Positions 1 through 8,106 of a stretch of DNA of 64,000 nucleotides are shown here, one piece after another. Source of the DNA: Nitrincola tibetensis (GTDB lineage Bacteria; Pseudomonadota; Gammaproteobacteria; Pseudomonadales; Balneatricaceae); the NCBI RefSeq assembly GCF_003284585.1, contig NZ_QKRX01000007.1, forward strand, positions 124,001-188,000, written 5' to 3'. The first letter of the stretch is position 1; each line of letters starts with the position of its first letter. Below the pieces are notes generated by a model. It ran no database searches. It was not told the origin of the DNA and saw nothing but the letters and a program-made list of their open reading frames with translations. A program made the translations under genes and the position numbers.

Positions 1-1186
1 TGATGGCGCGGTGAGAGAGCACAACCCCTTTCGGTTTGCCTTCAGAGCCTGAGGTGTACAAAATAACCGCAGTTGATTCTGTGGAGACAGGCTTCTCAAA
101 CGATAAGGGGCGATGAAGTGCCCAGCCCATTAACCATAATTTGTCTGCAAGCGTGATGCTGGCACGAATGTCCTCTAAGTAATGAAAGGTGATTCCGCGC
201 AATTGAGTAGTTTTATCTTCAAGCTTTGCTTGTTCTATGAAGGCTTTGGAGGTGATGATTTGCGTTACTTTAGCTACGTCGCAGGCAGACTGTAATGCCT
301 CGACTCCGGCTGTGTAGTTCAGCAGGGCAGGAACTCGTTGTCGAGCCGTCATTCCAAAAATCAAGCCAAGGGTCGGAGCAAGATTCGGTAATAGAACGCC
401 GATATTTTCTTGTTCACTTGAAAATGCTTCCGTTTTTTTTCCAAGCATTAACGCCATTTTGAGCAGGTCGTTGTAGGAGTATTCAATTTGCTTGATATCT
501 TCGACCAGCTTACGACGCTTACCGTACAGTTTGCTTGCTTGGCACAGTGAGTAAAAAAGTGTATCAGGTTTGCGAGAGGTAAAAATCATCTCTTGCATCA
601 CGCTTCTGAGGGCTTCTCCCGCTCTTTTTCGACGTAGCTTTGCGCTTTCACCCTCTGGCATTCTGAAGGGGCGTGTAGGTAAGAAGGTTAAGCTGAGCTT
701 GGGAAAGAGTTGCCGTGGGTGCTTGCCCGACAATCTAGAAAAATACGTGCGTGAAGCGCCGTCGATGCACACGGGGAGCAGTGTTGCTTGTGCTTTTGCA
801 GCAACAAAGGCAGGCCCTTCGTATATTTTCATTAACGAGCCTGTTTGGGTGATACGCCCCTCGGGGAAGATGACGACTGGTCTTCCTGACTCAATGAGTC
901 TAATTACGGTTTTCATTGCCATAGGGTGGGCAGGATCTACTAATACAAACTCAACCTTGGAGAGAAAATAACGGAAAAAGGGATTGGCGCTGACATCAGA
1001 ATGCACAACAAATACAGGCTTAATTGGTAAGTACAGAGCCAGTAACATTCCATCAATGAAGGACTGATGATTCGCAATAATCAGTAAGCGAGGGTGTGAA
1101 AAATTCACGCCCTCTTGATGAAGGGTTAGTTTGAATAAGCGTTCAAAAATCGTCCTTAAAAGGAGTTCGATTATCCTACGTATCAT
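1..1186 (-). CDS. aas: Bifunctional acyltransferase / acyl-ACP synthetase (Aas-like), 3' part outside window
   Basis: Reading the minus strand from the ATG at 1186 gives about 395 residues with no stop before the window edge. The N-terminal part is a PlsC-type acyltransferase: NHQSFIDG (HX4D motif) near residue 40 and FPEGR near residue 110. After about residue 200 it becomes an AMP-binding adenylate-forming domain, with the phosphate-binding motif YTSGSEGKPKG just before the edge. This order matches Aas, which re-acylates 2-acyl-lysophospholipid in the inner membrane using fatty acid activated on acyl carrier protein. The C-terminal half of the synthetase domain is missing. It is divergent from the GlcC-like operon. 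No strong ribosome site is visible before the start. A free-standing PlsC is excluded by the fused synthetase domain. Confidence 0.88.
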   Translation of the reverse strand, partial: MIRRIIELLLRTIFERLFKLTLHQEGVNFSHPRLLIIANHQSFIDGMLLALYLPIKPVFVVHSDVSANPFFRYFLSKVEFVLVDPAHPMAMKTVIRLIESGRPVVIFPEGRITQTGSLMKIYEGPAFVAAKAQATLLPVCIDGASRTYFSRLSGKHPRQLFPKLSLTFLPTRPFRMPEGESAKLRRKRAGEALRSVMQEMIFTSRKPDTLFYSLCQASKLYGKRRKLVEDIKQIEYSYNDLLKMALMLGKKTEAFSSEQENIGVLLPNLAPTLGLIFGMTARQRVPALLNYTAGVEALQSACDVAKVTQIITSKAFIEQAKLEDKTTQLRGITFHYLEDIRASITLADKLWLMGWALHRPLSFEKPVSTESTAVILYTSGSEGKPKGVVLSHRAI

Positions 1187-1313
1187 AGTTGTCTTAAGTA
1201 TTAGGTTATGGGTTAAATGAATATTGATTCAACGATGGTCTTTCAGTGTTTGTAAGTTGACCTGATTTGTCAAGTTTGGTTCATAAAGACTATTTTGGTC
1301 TTGGTCTTAAATT

Positions 1314-1326
1314 CTGGTCTGACCAG
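1314..1326. promoter_or_regulatory. Candidate GntR/FCD operator 1
   Basis: CTGGTCTGACCAG is a perfect inverted repeat around one central base, with TGGT and ACCA half-sites three bases apart. This is the type of site bound by GlcC/PdhR/LldR regulators. Two more TTGGTC half-sites lie just upstream (1295-1306). It sits just upstream of the -35 position of the promoter whose -10 is at 1355. Assignment to the adjacent regulator is inference. Confidence 0.6.
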
Positions 1327-1354
1327 TTTGAAGTGGTGGATTGCTATAAGGGTT

Positions 1355-1360
1355 TATAAT
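1355..1360 (+). promoter_or_regulatory. -10 element of the glcC-like operon promoter
   Basis: TATAAT matches the sigma-70 -10 consensus. No good -35 lies 16-18 bases upstream, which fits a promoter needing help from a bound regulator. The expected start of transcription is near 1367, between the two candidate operators. Confidence 0.5.
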
Positions 1361-1412
1361 TCCTGAACAGATCAGGCTATCATGGAAAAACGGAGATGAG
1401 ATTAAGCTATCT

Positions 1413-1423
1413 TGGTCGTACCA
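1413..1423. promoter_or_regulatory. Candidate GntR/FCD operator 2
   Basis: TGGTCGTACCA has the same TGGT-N3-ACCA architecture as the site at 1314-1326. It lies in the transcribed leader, just before the ribosome site of the regulator. This argues that the regulator starts at 1441 and not at the upstream ATG at 1396. Confidence 0.55.
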
Positions 1424-1440
1424 GATACATCGAGGTGATT

Positions 1441-2196
1441 ATGGAAAAAACATCTGCACAGGTTGCTGATCAGGTTGCTGAGAAAATTGAAACGCTTATC
1501 CTAGATGGTGTATTAAGTGTTGGGCAGCGTTTACCTTCTGAGCGACGTTTAACCGAAAAACTGGGGTTCTCGCGCTCAGGGTTAAGAGAAGGGTTAAAGT
1601 TGTTGAGGGCTCGCGGTATTATTCGAACAGAGCAAGGCAAGGGATCCTATGTTGCTCCCCTTTTAAACGGCCCATCAACACCCTTAATGCATTTGTTTAG
1701 TGATCACCCGCGAACTCTCTATGATTTATTGGAGGTGCGTGCTTTATTAGAAGGAGAGTCCGCACGTCTTGCGGCCATGCGTGCCACGGCGGCGGATGTA
1801 ATTATGATTCGTCGACGCTACCAAGAATGGGTCGAGGCGCATAGTGCCTCAAATACCCTTAAGCCCCAAGATCATGCACGCTTAGATCATGGCTTTCATC
1901 TCGCTATATGTGAGGCCTCTCATAATCCTGTGTTGGTGCAAACATTGCAATCGCTAACGGATTTATTGATTAGCTCAGTCTTTGCATCGGTAAATAATTT
2001 GTACCACCGTCCTGCTGCGATGTGCCAAATCAATGAGCAGCATGCACGTCTATTTGAGGCCATTATTGAAAAAGATCCCGATAGAGCTCAGAAGGCGGCA
2101 GTGGATCATATTCATAGTATTCGAGATAATTTGTATGAGATTGAAGCCGAAGAGCAGCGCTTAATACGTGCATCTATGCGTTTAAATGGATGGTAA
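1441..2196 (+). CDS. GntR/FadR-family transcriptional regulator, GlcC-like
   Basis: This is a 251-residue protein with a GntR winged helix (residues ~5-75; LPSERRLTEKLGFSRSGLREGLKLLRARGII) followed by an FCD ligand-binding domain (residues ~85-235) carrying the usual metal/ligand histidines. From memory the helix-turn-helix resembles E. coli GlcC, the glycolate-responsive activator, more than FadR. The start at 1441 is preceded by GAGGTG at a good distance; an in-frame ATG at 1396 would overlap operator 2. It is the first gene of an apparent operon with lrgA, lrgB and a GMC oxidoreductase, so it probably controls itself and them. The ligand is likely a short 2-hydroxy or 2-keto acid such as glycolate, lactate or pyruvate, by family analogy. 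LldR or PdhR relatives are the main alternatives. Confidence 0.82.
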   Translation: MEKTSAQVADQVAEKIETLILDGVLSVGQRLPSERRLTEKLGFSRSGLREGLKLLRARGIIRTEQGKGSYVAPLLNGPSTPLMHLFSDHPRTLYDLLEVRALLEGESARLAAMRATAADVIMIRRRYQEWVEAHSASNTLKPQDHARLDHGFHLAICEASHNPVLVQTLQSLTDLLISSVFASVNNLYHRPAAMCQINEQHARLFEAIIEKDPDRAQKAAVDHIHSIRDNLYEIEAEEQRLIRASMRLNGW

Positions 2197-2218
2197 TTTC
2201 TAAAAAAGGTTGAAATTA

Positions 2219-2578
2219 ATGTTGCAGGGCTTATTCGTTTTGCTGTTTTGTCAGTTATTGGGAGAGTTATTGATGATGGCCATCAATGCCCCTATTCCTG
2301 GACCTGTTGCTGGAATGCTGATCTTGTTGATCGGGTTAATGGTTCTGGGGAGGGTGCCGGATGGTTTGCGATTAACCTCAACAGGCTTGATTTCGCATCT
2401 TTCATTGTTGTTCATTCCCGCTGGAGTTGGCTTAATGGTCTTTGCTGATCAGATAAAGCAGCAGTGGTGGATCATATTGGTGGCACTTTTGGTCAGTACG
2501 TTTTTGACCTTAATCGTAGTGGCATGGGTGATGGAAAGGTTTAAATCAAAGGAAGGCCAGGATCATGGAGCTCACTAA
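2219..2578 (+). CDS. lrgA: CidA/LrgA family membrane protein
   Basis: This 119-residue hydrophobic protein has four predicted membrane helices and the family signature NAPIPGPVAGMLILL near residue 25. LrgA/CidA proteins were first described as holin-like modulators of murein hydrolases; with LrgB they are now linked to uptake or export of pyruvate and related small acids. I chose the ATG at 2219 because the AAGG at 2205-2208 sits about ten bases before it; the in-frame TTG at 2210 is too close. The gene follows the GlcC-like regulator by 22 bases and overlaps lrgB, so co-expression is likely. Confidence 0.88.
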   Translation: MLQGLFVLLFCQLLGELLMMAINAPIPGPVAGMLILLIGLMVLGRVPDGLRLTSTGLISHLSLLFIPAGVGLMVFADQIKQQWWIILVALLVSTFLTLIVVAWVMERFKSKEGQDHGAH

Positions 2579-3281
2579 ATTCTGGGTATATTTTTCGGCG
2601 CAGCCTTTGTTTTGGATTATTGTCACCCTTGCCGTATTTATGTTGGCAAAAAAGTTGAATGATTGGGCGAAAGGATCAGCTCTTTTGCATCCAGTCCTTG
2701 TTGCAATGGCAATTATTATTACGTTATTGATGCTCACTGGCACGGATTACGATGCCTATTTTTCCGGGGCACAATTCATACATTTCTTACTGGGGCCGGC
2801 CACAGTTGCGTTGGCAATTCCGCTGTTTGATCACCTGTCTCGTATTCGTCGTTTATTTTTTCCTGTTTTATTGGCCTGTATATCAGGGAGTGTTACGGCA
2901 GTGATCACAGTTGTTGCCCTTGGGAGCGTATTGGGTGGCTCAACAGAGGTGCTTCTATCCTTAGCGCCTAAGTCGGTGACCTCTCCCATCGCGATTGGAA
3001 TTGCAGAACAAATAGGGGGTTACCCATCATTGGCCGCCGGACTTGCATTGATTACAGGTGTGATGGGGTGTTTATTGGCGCCGTTAGTCTTTCGTTTACT
3101 GAATGTTAAACGTCAGGCGAGTCAAGGTTTTGCTCTAGGGTTGGCTGCCCATGGTTTTGGTACTGCTTATGCGATGCAGTTAAGCACTCTGACGGGGGCT
3201 TTTGCTGGTTTAGCAATGGGGCTGACAGGTGTACTTAGTTCTATTCTAGTGCCTTTTGTTGTTCGCTTGATGGGTTTATAA
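2565..3281 (+). CDS. lrgB: LrgB/CidB family membrane transporter
   Basis: This 238-residue integral membrane protein has about six to eight helices. Family hallmarks are the central SLAPKSVTSPIAIGIAEQIGG segment (near residues 133-153) and AAHGFGTAYAMQL (near residue 195). It works with LrgA. The plant homologue PLGG1 moves glycolate and glycerate across the plastid membrane, and bacterial pairs have been tied to pyruvate. The ATG at 2565 overlaps the end of lrgA by 14 bases and has AAGGAAGG upstream. The neighbouring GlcC-like regulator supports a short-chain hydroxy-acid or keto-acid substrate, which remains inference. Confidence 0.88.
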   Translation: MELTKFWVYFSAQPLFWIIVTLAVFMLAKKLNDWAKGSALLHPVLVAMAIIITLLMLTGTDYDAYFSGAQFIHFLLGPATVALAIPLFDHLSRIRRLFFPVLLACISGSVTAVITVVALGSVLGGSTEVLLSLAPKSVTSPIAIGIAEQIGGYPSLAAGLALITGVMGCLLAPLVFRLLNVKRQASQGFALGLAAHGFGTAYAMQLSTLTGAFAGLAMGLTGVLSSILVPFVVRLMGL

Positions 3282-3321
3282 AAATAATACAGCTCTATGC
3301 TGATCAAAAGTGAGTGTAAGG

Positions 3322-5010
3322 ATGTCAGTTGCAGAATTTGATTACATTATTGTTGGCGCAGGTTCAGCCGGGTGTTTGCTGGCAAATCGCTTAAGTCGAG
3401 ATCCCTTGAATCGGGTGTTATTGATTGAGGCGGGGAAGAAGGATAATTATCACTGGATACATATTCCTGTTGGTTATCTTTATTGTATAGGCAATCCTCG
3501 AACGGATTGGTTATATCAAACCCAGCCAGACGCAGGCCTTAATGGACGCGTGCTTCGCTACCCTCGTGGTAAAACCTTAGGTGGATGTTCCTCTATAAAT
3601 GGCATGATCTATATGAGAGGGCAGGCAAGGGACTACGATACATGGGCTGAGCTTACGCAGGACCAAGCATGGAGATGGGATGAGGTGCTTCAGGATTTTA
3701 GAAAGCATGAGCATCATTACCGATTAGATGATCCGTCTTTTTTACAATCTACAGAAGGGCAGGCCTTTTCAAAGTACCATGGACATGGAGGCGAATGGCG
3801 GGTTGAAAAGCAACGCTTGCGTTGGGATGTGTTAGAGCGATTTGCTGAGGCGGCAACGCAAGCTGGAATTCCGCGCTCTGATGATTTTAATACAGGCGAT
3901 AATGAAGGCGTTGGCTACTTTGAGGTGAATCAAAAGTCAGGTTGGCGTTGGAATACATCTAAGGGGTTTCTGCGCCCTGTTTTATCAAGACCCAACTTAA
4001 CGGTATGGACAGAAGTTCAAGTTGAAAAAATTTTGTTAGTGCCGGGAAGTGAAGGTGCTCCAAGAGCTCATGGTGTCAGTGTTATTCGGTCAGGGAGGCA
4101 TGATTCGGTGATAGCGGCCAAGGAGGTGATTGTTTCGGCAGGAGCGATAGGATCGCCACAGTTATTGCAATTGTCAGGTATAGGGCCTAAATCTTTGCTA
4201 CAGCGTCATGGAATAGACGTGTGGCTGGATGCACCAGGGGTTGGGCAAAACTTACAAGATCATTTGCAAATACGATCAGTCTTTAAGGTTAAGGGGGTGA
4301 AAACACTCAATACACTGGCCAATAGTGTGTGGGGAAAAGCAATGATTGGTGCAGAGTATTTGCTGAAACGCTCGGGACCCATGAGCATGGCTCCGAGTCA
4401 GTTAGGCGCATTTACCCGTTCAGATTCAGGGCAGCCTTATGCGAACTTGGAATATCATGTTCAACCACTGAGCTTAGAGGCATTCGGTGAAAACCTACAC
4501 CCCTTTCCTGCGATGACTGTGAGTGTTTGTAATTTAAACCCAACCAGTCGGGGTGTGGTCGAAATTGCCTCGTCCAGCGTAGTGGACTCACCTCGTATTT
4601 GCCCAAATTATTTGAGCACCGATGAAGATCGATTGATTGCTGCTCAAAGCCTTAAACAGGTGCGGCAAATCGTAGCCCAATCAGCACTTGCTCCTTTTGA
4701 GCCTGAGGAGGTTAAACCCGGTATAGAATATCAAAGTGACGAAGAACTGATTCGTTTAGCGGGCGATATTGCGACCACGATTTTTCATCCAGTGGGTACC
4801 GTGAAAATGGGGGCAGAGGATGATCCTATGGCCGTTTTGAATTCGCGTTTGCAGGTGAAAGGTATCTCAGGTCTTAGGGTGGTTGATGCCAGTGTGATGC
4901 CTACAATCACTAGCGGAAATACGAATTCACCCACATTAATGATTGCAGAAAAAGCATCGGCCTGGATTTTAGAGGGTATGTGCTCACAAAAGTCCGAGTA
5001 TGTAAAATGA
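3322..5010 (+). CDS. GMC family FAD-dependent oxidoreductase (choline/alcohol dehydrogenase-like)
   Basis: This 562-residue flavoprotein has an N-terminal dinucleotide-binding motif GAGSAGCLLANRL (near residue 14), the first GMC signature GGCSSINGMIYMRGQARDYD (near residue 90), the second, GAIGSPQLLQLSGIG (near residue 275), and a C-terminal catalytic segment with FHPVGTVKMG and NSPTLMIAEKAS. Such enzymes oxidise primary alcohols (choline, alkanols, sugars) and pass electrons to oxygen or a membrane acceptor. The substrate cannot be read from sequence; the usual partner of choline dehydrogenase, betB, is absent. It follows lrgB by 40 bases, so it is probably in the same operon. The start is uncertain: ATG 3322 has AAGG directly against it, and GTG 3310 adds four residues. 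Confidence 0.85.
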   Translation: MSVAEFDYIIVGAGSAGCLLANRLSRDPLNRVLLIEAGKKDNYHWIHIPVGYLYCIGNPRTDWLYQTQPDAGLNGRVLRYPRGKTLGGCSSINGMIYMRGQARDYDTWAELTQDQAWRWDEVLQDFRKHEHHYRLDDPSFLQSTEGQAFSKYHGHGGEWRVEKQRLRWDVLERFAEAATQAGIPRSDDFNTGDNEGVGYFEVNQKSGWRWNTSKGFLRPVLSRPNLTVWTEVQVEKILLVPGSEGAPRAHGVSVIRSGRHDSVIAAKEVIVSAGAIGSPQLLQLSGIGPKSLLQRHGIDVWLDAPGVGQNLQDHLQIRSVFKVKGVKTLNTLANSVWGKAMIGAEYLLKRSGPMSMAPSQLGAFTRSDSGQPYANLEYHVQPLSLEAFGENLHPFPAMTVSVCNLNPTSRGVVEIASSSVVDSPRICPNYLSTDEDRLIAAQSLKQVRQIVAQSALAPFEPEEVKPGIEYQSDEELIRLAGDIATTIFHPVGTVKMGAEDDPMAVLNSRLQVKGISGLRVVDASVMPTITSGNTNSPTLMIAEKASAWILEGMCSQKSEYVK

Positions 5011-5035
5011 TTATTCGTTAAGGCCAACGAATAAT
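5010..5035. terminator. Hairpin after the GMC gene, possible weak terminator
   Basis: ATTATTCGTT and AACGAATAAT form a perfect 10-base-pair stem with a six-base loop, starting at the GMC stop codon. There is no clear U-tract, so termination may be weak or factor-assisted. The right arm is also part of a sequence shared with the rplM leader. Confidence 0.45.
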
Positions 5036-5050
5036 TGCAAGTCAAGTCGG
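5024..5050 (+). repeat. 27-base sequence shared with the rplM leader, copy 1
   Basis: CCAACGAATAA, a variable stretch, then AAGTCGG at fixed spacing. About 22 of 27 bases match 6304-6330. It lies just upstream of zapE. I do not recognise the element. Confidence 0.4.
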
Positions 5051-5103
5051 TGCGCAGTAAAGTTGCTCGCTTGTTTCAAACGATTGGCAGAGGTTGGAGC
5101 TTA

Positions 5104-6213
5104 ATGACACCTTTAGAGCGTTACAAAAAAGATCTTCAGCGTGATGATTTTACCTATGATCCTACACAAGAGATGGCTGTTAAGCATCTTCAACGCTTAT
5201 ACGATGAGCTGATTGCGTCTGTTAACGCACCTGTGCCCAGTATGATTCGTCGTTTGACGGGGATTATGCGTAAAGAGTCCAAAGAGCCCTTAAAAGGCCT
5301 GTATTTTTGGGGTGGAGTGGGGCGTGGCAAAACCTACTTGATGGATACCTTTTATGACAGCTTGCCTTTTGAGCAGAAAACGCGCACGCATTTCCATCGT
5401 TTTATGCAACGGGTTCATAAAGAGCTGAAGCAGCTTGAGGGCACTAAAAATCCTCTGGTGGAAATTGGAAAGAAATACGCCTCTGAAACTCGAATTATTT
5501 GTTTTGATGAGTTTTTTGTTACCGATATAACCGATGCTATGATTTTAGGTGGGTTATTGGAGCAATTGTTTGCAAATGGTGTGTCCTTGGTTGCAACCTC
5601 AAATATTGTGCCCGATGGTCTCTATAAAGATGGATTGCAGCGCGCGCGTTTTTTGCCTGCAATTGCTTTGCTCAATAAATACACTGAGGTTGTGAATGTT
5701 GATGGTGGTATTGATTATCGTTTGCGGGTGTTAGAGCAGGCTGAATTGTACCATTATCCGCTAGATGCTGAAGCAGACATCAGTTTGAACAAAAGTTTCG
5801 AAAGTCTTGCGCCCGATATCGATATAGCTGAAAGCGATAAAATGATCGAGGTTAACGCTCGTCAAATAAAATGTCGTCGTGTGTGTGAAGATGTTGTGTG
5901 GTTTGATTTTAAAGAGTTGTGTGAAGGTCCTCGTTCTCAGAATGATTACATCGAGTTGGGGAAAATCTATCATGAAGTGCTGGTCAGTAACGTTCCGCAG
6001 ATGGGACGTCAGAATGATGATGCTGCGCGTCGTTTCATAAACTTAGTGGATGAGTTTTACGACAGTGGTGTTAAGTTAATTTTGTCTGCAGAAACCAGCA
6101 TACATGATATTTACACTGAGGGTCGTTTATCCTTTGAGATTGAGCGTACTAAAAGTCGTTTGCTTGAAATGCAGTCGCACGAGTATCTCGCAAGAGAGCA
6201 TAGATCTGCATAA
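5104..6213 (+). CDS. zapE: Cell division protein ZapE (AFG1-family ATPase)
   Basis: This 369-residue AFG1/ZapE P-loop ATPase has Walker A GGVGRGKT at residues 70-77 and Walker B-type ICFDEFFVTDITDAM near residue 140. In E. coli ZapE associates with the division ring and destabilises FtsZ polymers in an ATP-dependent way. The start MTPLERYKKDL at 5104 is preceded by TGGAG at a proper distance and matches the usual family N-terminus; an upstream in-frame codon at 5035 would add 23 unlikely residues. It precedes rplM-rpsI, as in Pseudomonas. Confidence 0.93.
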   Translation: MTPLERYKKDLQRDDFTYDPTQEMAVKHLQRLYDELIASVNAPVPSMIRRLTGIMRKESKEPLKGLYFWGGVGRGKTYLMDTFYDSLPFEQKTRTHFHRFMQRVHKELKQLEGTKNPLVEIGKKYASETRIICFDEFFVTDITDAMILGGLLEQLFANGVSLVATSNIVPDGLYKDGLQRARFLPAIALLNKYTEVVNVDGGIDYRLRVLEQAELYHYPLDAEADISLNKSFESLAPDIDIAESDKMIEVNARQIKCRRVCEDVVWFDFKELCEGPRSQNDYIELGKIYHEVLVSNVPQMGRQNDDAARRFINLVDEFYDSGVKLILSAETSIHDIYTEGRLSFEIERTKSRLLEMQSHEYLAREHRSA

Positions 6214-6252
6214 AAAGACAAACTAGTACTCGTAAACCTTGGTTAAAGTCAG

Positions 6253-6384
6253 TATAATGCCCGCTCTCAAAATTTGGGAACGTGAAGGTTGGATAATGTT
6301 TGTCCAACGAATAACTATAAGCTAAGTCGGGCCCGTACTTTTTACAGTGCGGAATGAGACTTATCGAGTTAAGGTGATCATTTC
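6253..6384 (+). promoter_or_regulatory. rplM promoter -10 and 5' leader
   Basis: TATAAT at 6253-6258 is followed by a GC-rich discriminator (GCCCGC), typical of growth-rate and ppGpp-controlled ribosomal promoters; the -35 is poor. The leader of about 120 bases contains GTTGGA...TCCAAC hairpin arms (6288-6308). In E. coli L13 represses its own operon through the mRNA leader, so this is a plausible but unproven site for the same control. Confidence 0.5.
6304..6330 (+). repeat. 27-base sequence shared with the zapE upstream region, copy 2
   Basis: This is the second copy of the CCAACGAATAA...AAGTCGG sequence found at 5024-5050, with identical spacing. Here it lies in the untranslated leader of rplM. 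Its function is unknown. Confidence 0.4.
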
Positions 6385-6816
6385 ATGAATAAAACAGTAA
6401 GCGCTAAGCCAGCCGAAGTAACACGCGACTGGTACGTTGTTGACGCAGAGGGTAAAACCTTAGGTCGTTTGGCAACTGAAATTGCTCGCCGTCTGCGTGG
6501 CAAGCACAAGCCTGAATATACTCCACACGTGGACACAGGTGACTACATTGTTGTTGTTAATGCTGAAAAAGTTCACGTAACAGGCAACAAGCGCAATGAT
6601 AAGATGTACTACCGTCATTCTGGTTTTCCAGGCGGTCTTAAGGAAGCAAACTTCACTAAGATGATTCAAACCTTCCCTGAGCGTACGATTGAATTGGCTG
6701 TAAAAGGCATGTTGCCAAAAGGCCCACTTGGTCGCTCTATGTACACTAAGCTGAAAGTGTATGCTGGTAATCAGCACCCGCATCAGGCTCAGCAACCTAA
6801 AGAACTGAATATCTAA
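6385..6816 (+). CDS. rplM: Large ribosomal subunit protein L13
   Basis: This 143-residue protein has the standard length and the L13 signature, including [20 protein letters not shown] at the start and [13 protein letters not shown] near residue 110. It is an early-assembling 50S protein that binds 23S rRNA. It is followed after 13 bases by rpsI, the conserved L13-S9 pair, and is preceded by a strong -10 and a structured leader. Confidence 0.99.
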   Translation: MNKTVSAKPAEVTRDWYVVDAEGKTLGRLATEIARRLRGKHKPEYTPHVDTGDYIVVVNAEKVHVTGNKRNDKMYYRHSGFPGGLKEANFTKMIQTFPERTIELAVKGMLPKGPLGRSMYTKLKVYAGNQHPHQAQQPKELNI

Positions 6817-6829
6817 GGGGAAGGCGAAT

Positions 6830-7222
6830 ATGTCTATTACTCAGTATTACGGCACAGGCCGTCGTAAAACCTCTACTGCTCGCGTCTTCTTGCGCCCAGG
6901 TACAGGTCAGGTCACTATTAACCAGCGTACCATGGAAAATTATTTTGGTCGTGAAACTGCGCGCATGATCGTAATGCAGCCGCTGCAGTTGACGGGTACA
7001 GCTGAAAAGTTCGATGTATATGTAACGGTTGCTGGTGGCGGTGGCTTCGGTCAAGCTGGTGCGATTCGTCACGGCATTACACGTGCTTTGATGGAGTACG
7101 ATGAAACATTGCGTGCATCTTTACGTGAAGCAGGTTTTGTTACTCGTGACTCACGTATGGTCGAGCGTAAGAAAGTCGGTCTGCGTAAAGCGCGTAAGCG
7201 TCCACAGTTCTCCAAGCGTTAA
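6830..7222 (+). CDS. rpsI: Small ribosomal subunit protein S9
   Basis: This 130-residue protein opens with [20 protein letters not shown] and ends with [12 protein letters not shown]. The basic tail reaches the tRNA anticodon in the ribosomal P site. It is co-transcribed with rplM and ends at a strong terminator. The AAGGCG upstream of the ATG is a good ribosome site. Confidence 0.99.
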   Translation: MSITQYYGTGRRKTSTARVFLRPGTGQVTINQRTMENYFGRETARMIVMQPLQLTGTAEKFDVYVTVAGGGGFGQAGAIRHGITRALMEYDETLRASLREAGFVTRDSRMVERKKVGLRKARKRPQFSKR

Positions 7223-7256
7223 TTTCTGTTTGCCTTTTGGGCAAGTTGATCTTTAT

Positions 7257-7292
7257 CAAAAAACCCGAATCTTTCATGGTTCGGGTTTTTTT
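7257..7292. terminator. Rho-independent terminator of rplM-rpsI
   Basis: AAACCCGAA (7261-7269) pairs with TTCGGGTTT (7280-7288), followed by a run of T. The A-run on the left means it could also act in the other direction. The 200 bases from here to petA hold no gene; TTGACT at 7330 is a possible -35 but I see no convincing -10. Confidence 0.92.
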
Positions 7293-7509
7293 ATGGTTTT
7301 TTATCTTTTTCAAAACTTTAATTGCGTATTTGACTGTTTTTTAAATGTGAATAGGCCTAAGGTAGACTGGTTTTAACCTTGTAAAAATCGGGTATTTTCT
7401 TTACTATTTGCGCCATTTGAAGAATCCGATTTATAGGTTTTAAATGACTGGCGACGGAGCTGACCGTATTTTTCGGAAAGTGGTCGTCGAATGAGTGGAG
7501 ATGAAGTTA

Positions 7510-8106
7510 ATGAGCAATGACGGCGTGAACAAAGGTCGGCGTCGGCTTCTCCTAGGTGCGACATCTGCGTTAGGCGCAGTTGGTGCTGTAGGTGTGGCTG
7601 TCCCGTTCGTAGCGTCCTGGCATCCAAGTGCTAAAGCAAAGGCAGCGGGTGCACCCGCAAGAGCTGATGTGAGTAAACTTGAGCCTGGTCAGCAAATGAT
7701 TGTTGAATGGCGTGGAAGGCCAGTCTGGATCGTACGTCGTGGCGAAGAAGCCTTGGCGAATCTAGAGCAACTGAATGATCAACTGGCCGATCCAGAGTCA
7801 AATCGATCAGAGCAACCTGATTACATACCTAAGACGCCAGCAAGGTCGTTGCGACCCGAGTATGCGGTCCTGATTGGTATTTGTACGCACTTAGGCTGTT
7901 CGCCCACCTATCGTCCTGAAGTTGCTCCTGCTGACTTAGGTGATAGATGGCTAGGTGGTTTCTTCTGTCCGTGTCATGGTTCACGCTTCGACCTGTCAGG
8001 CCGTGTGTACCGTGCTCAGCCAGCACCAACTAATCTAGTTATCCCACCTCATTCGTATCTGGATGATTCGATTCTTATCATCGGTGTAGATCAGGAGGCT
8101 TCATAA
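7510..8106 (+). CDS. petA: Ubiquinol-cytochrome c reductase iron-sulfur (Rieske) subunit
   Basis: This 198-residue protein has a twin-arginine-type N-terminus (RRRLLLGA) and one membrane anchor (residues ~14-35). The Rieske cluster-binding motifs CTHLGC and CPCHGS lie near residues 124 and 151. It carries electrons from ubiquinol at the Qo site to cytochrome c1. GGAG at 7497-7500 is nine bases before ATG 7510, and MSNDGVN is the usual start in relatives, so the ATG at 7501 is rejected. Its TAA overlaps the petB ATG by one base. Confidence 0.97.
   Translation: MSNDGVNKGRRRLLLGATSALGAVGAVGVAVPFVASWHPSAKAKAAGAPARADVSKLEPGQQMIVEWRGRPVWIVRRGEEALANLEQLNDQLADPESNRSEQPDYIPKTPARSLRPEYAVLIGICTHLGCSPTYRPEVAPADLGDRWLGGFFCPCHGSRFDLSGRVYRAQPAPTNLVIPPHSYLDDSILIIGVDQEAS

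Noticed and set aside
570-971. 133-codon plus-strand open frame
   Set aside because: It lies wholly within the PlsC domain of aas on the opposite strand, which has clear motifs. It is a shadow frame.
1396-1440. Upstream ATG of the GlcC-like gene as the true start
   Set aside because: It lacks a good ribosome site at that position, adds residues unlike the family, and the candidate operator 2 lies inside it. ATG 1441 is preceded by GAGGTG.
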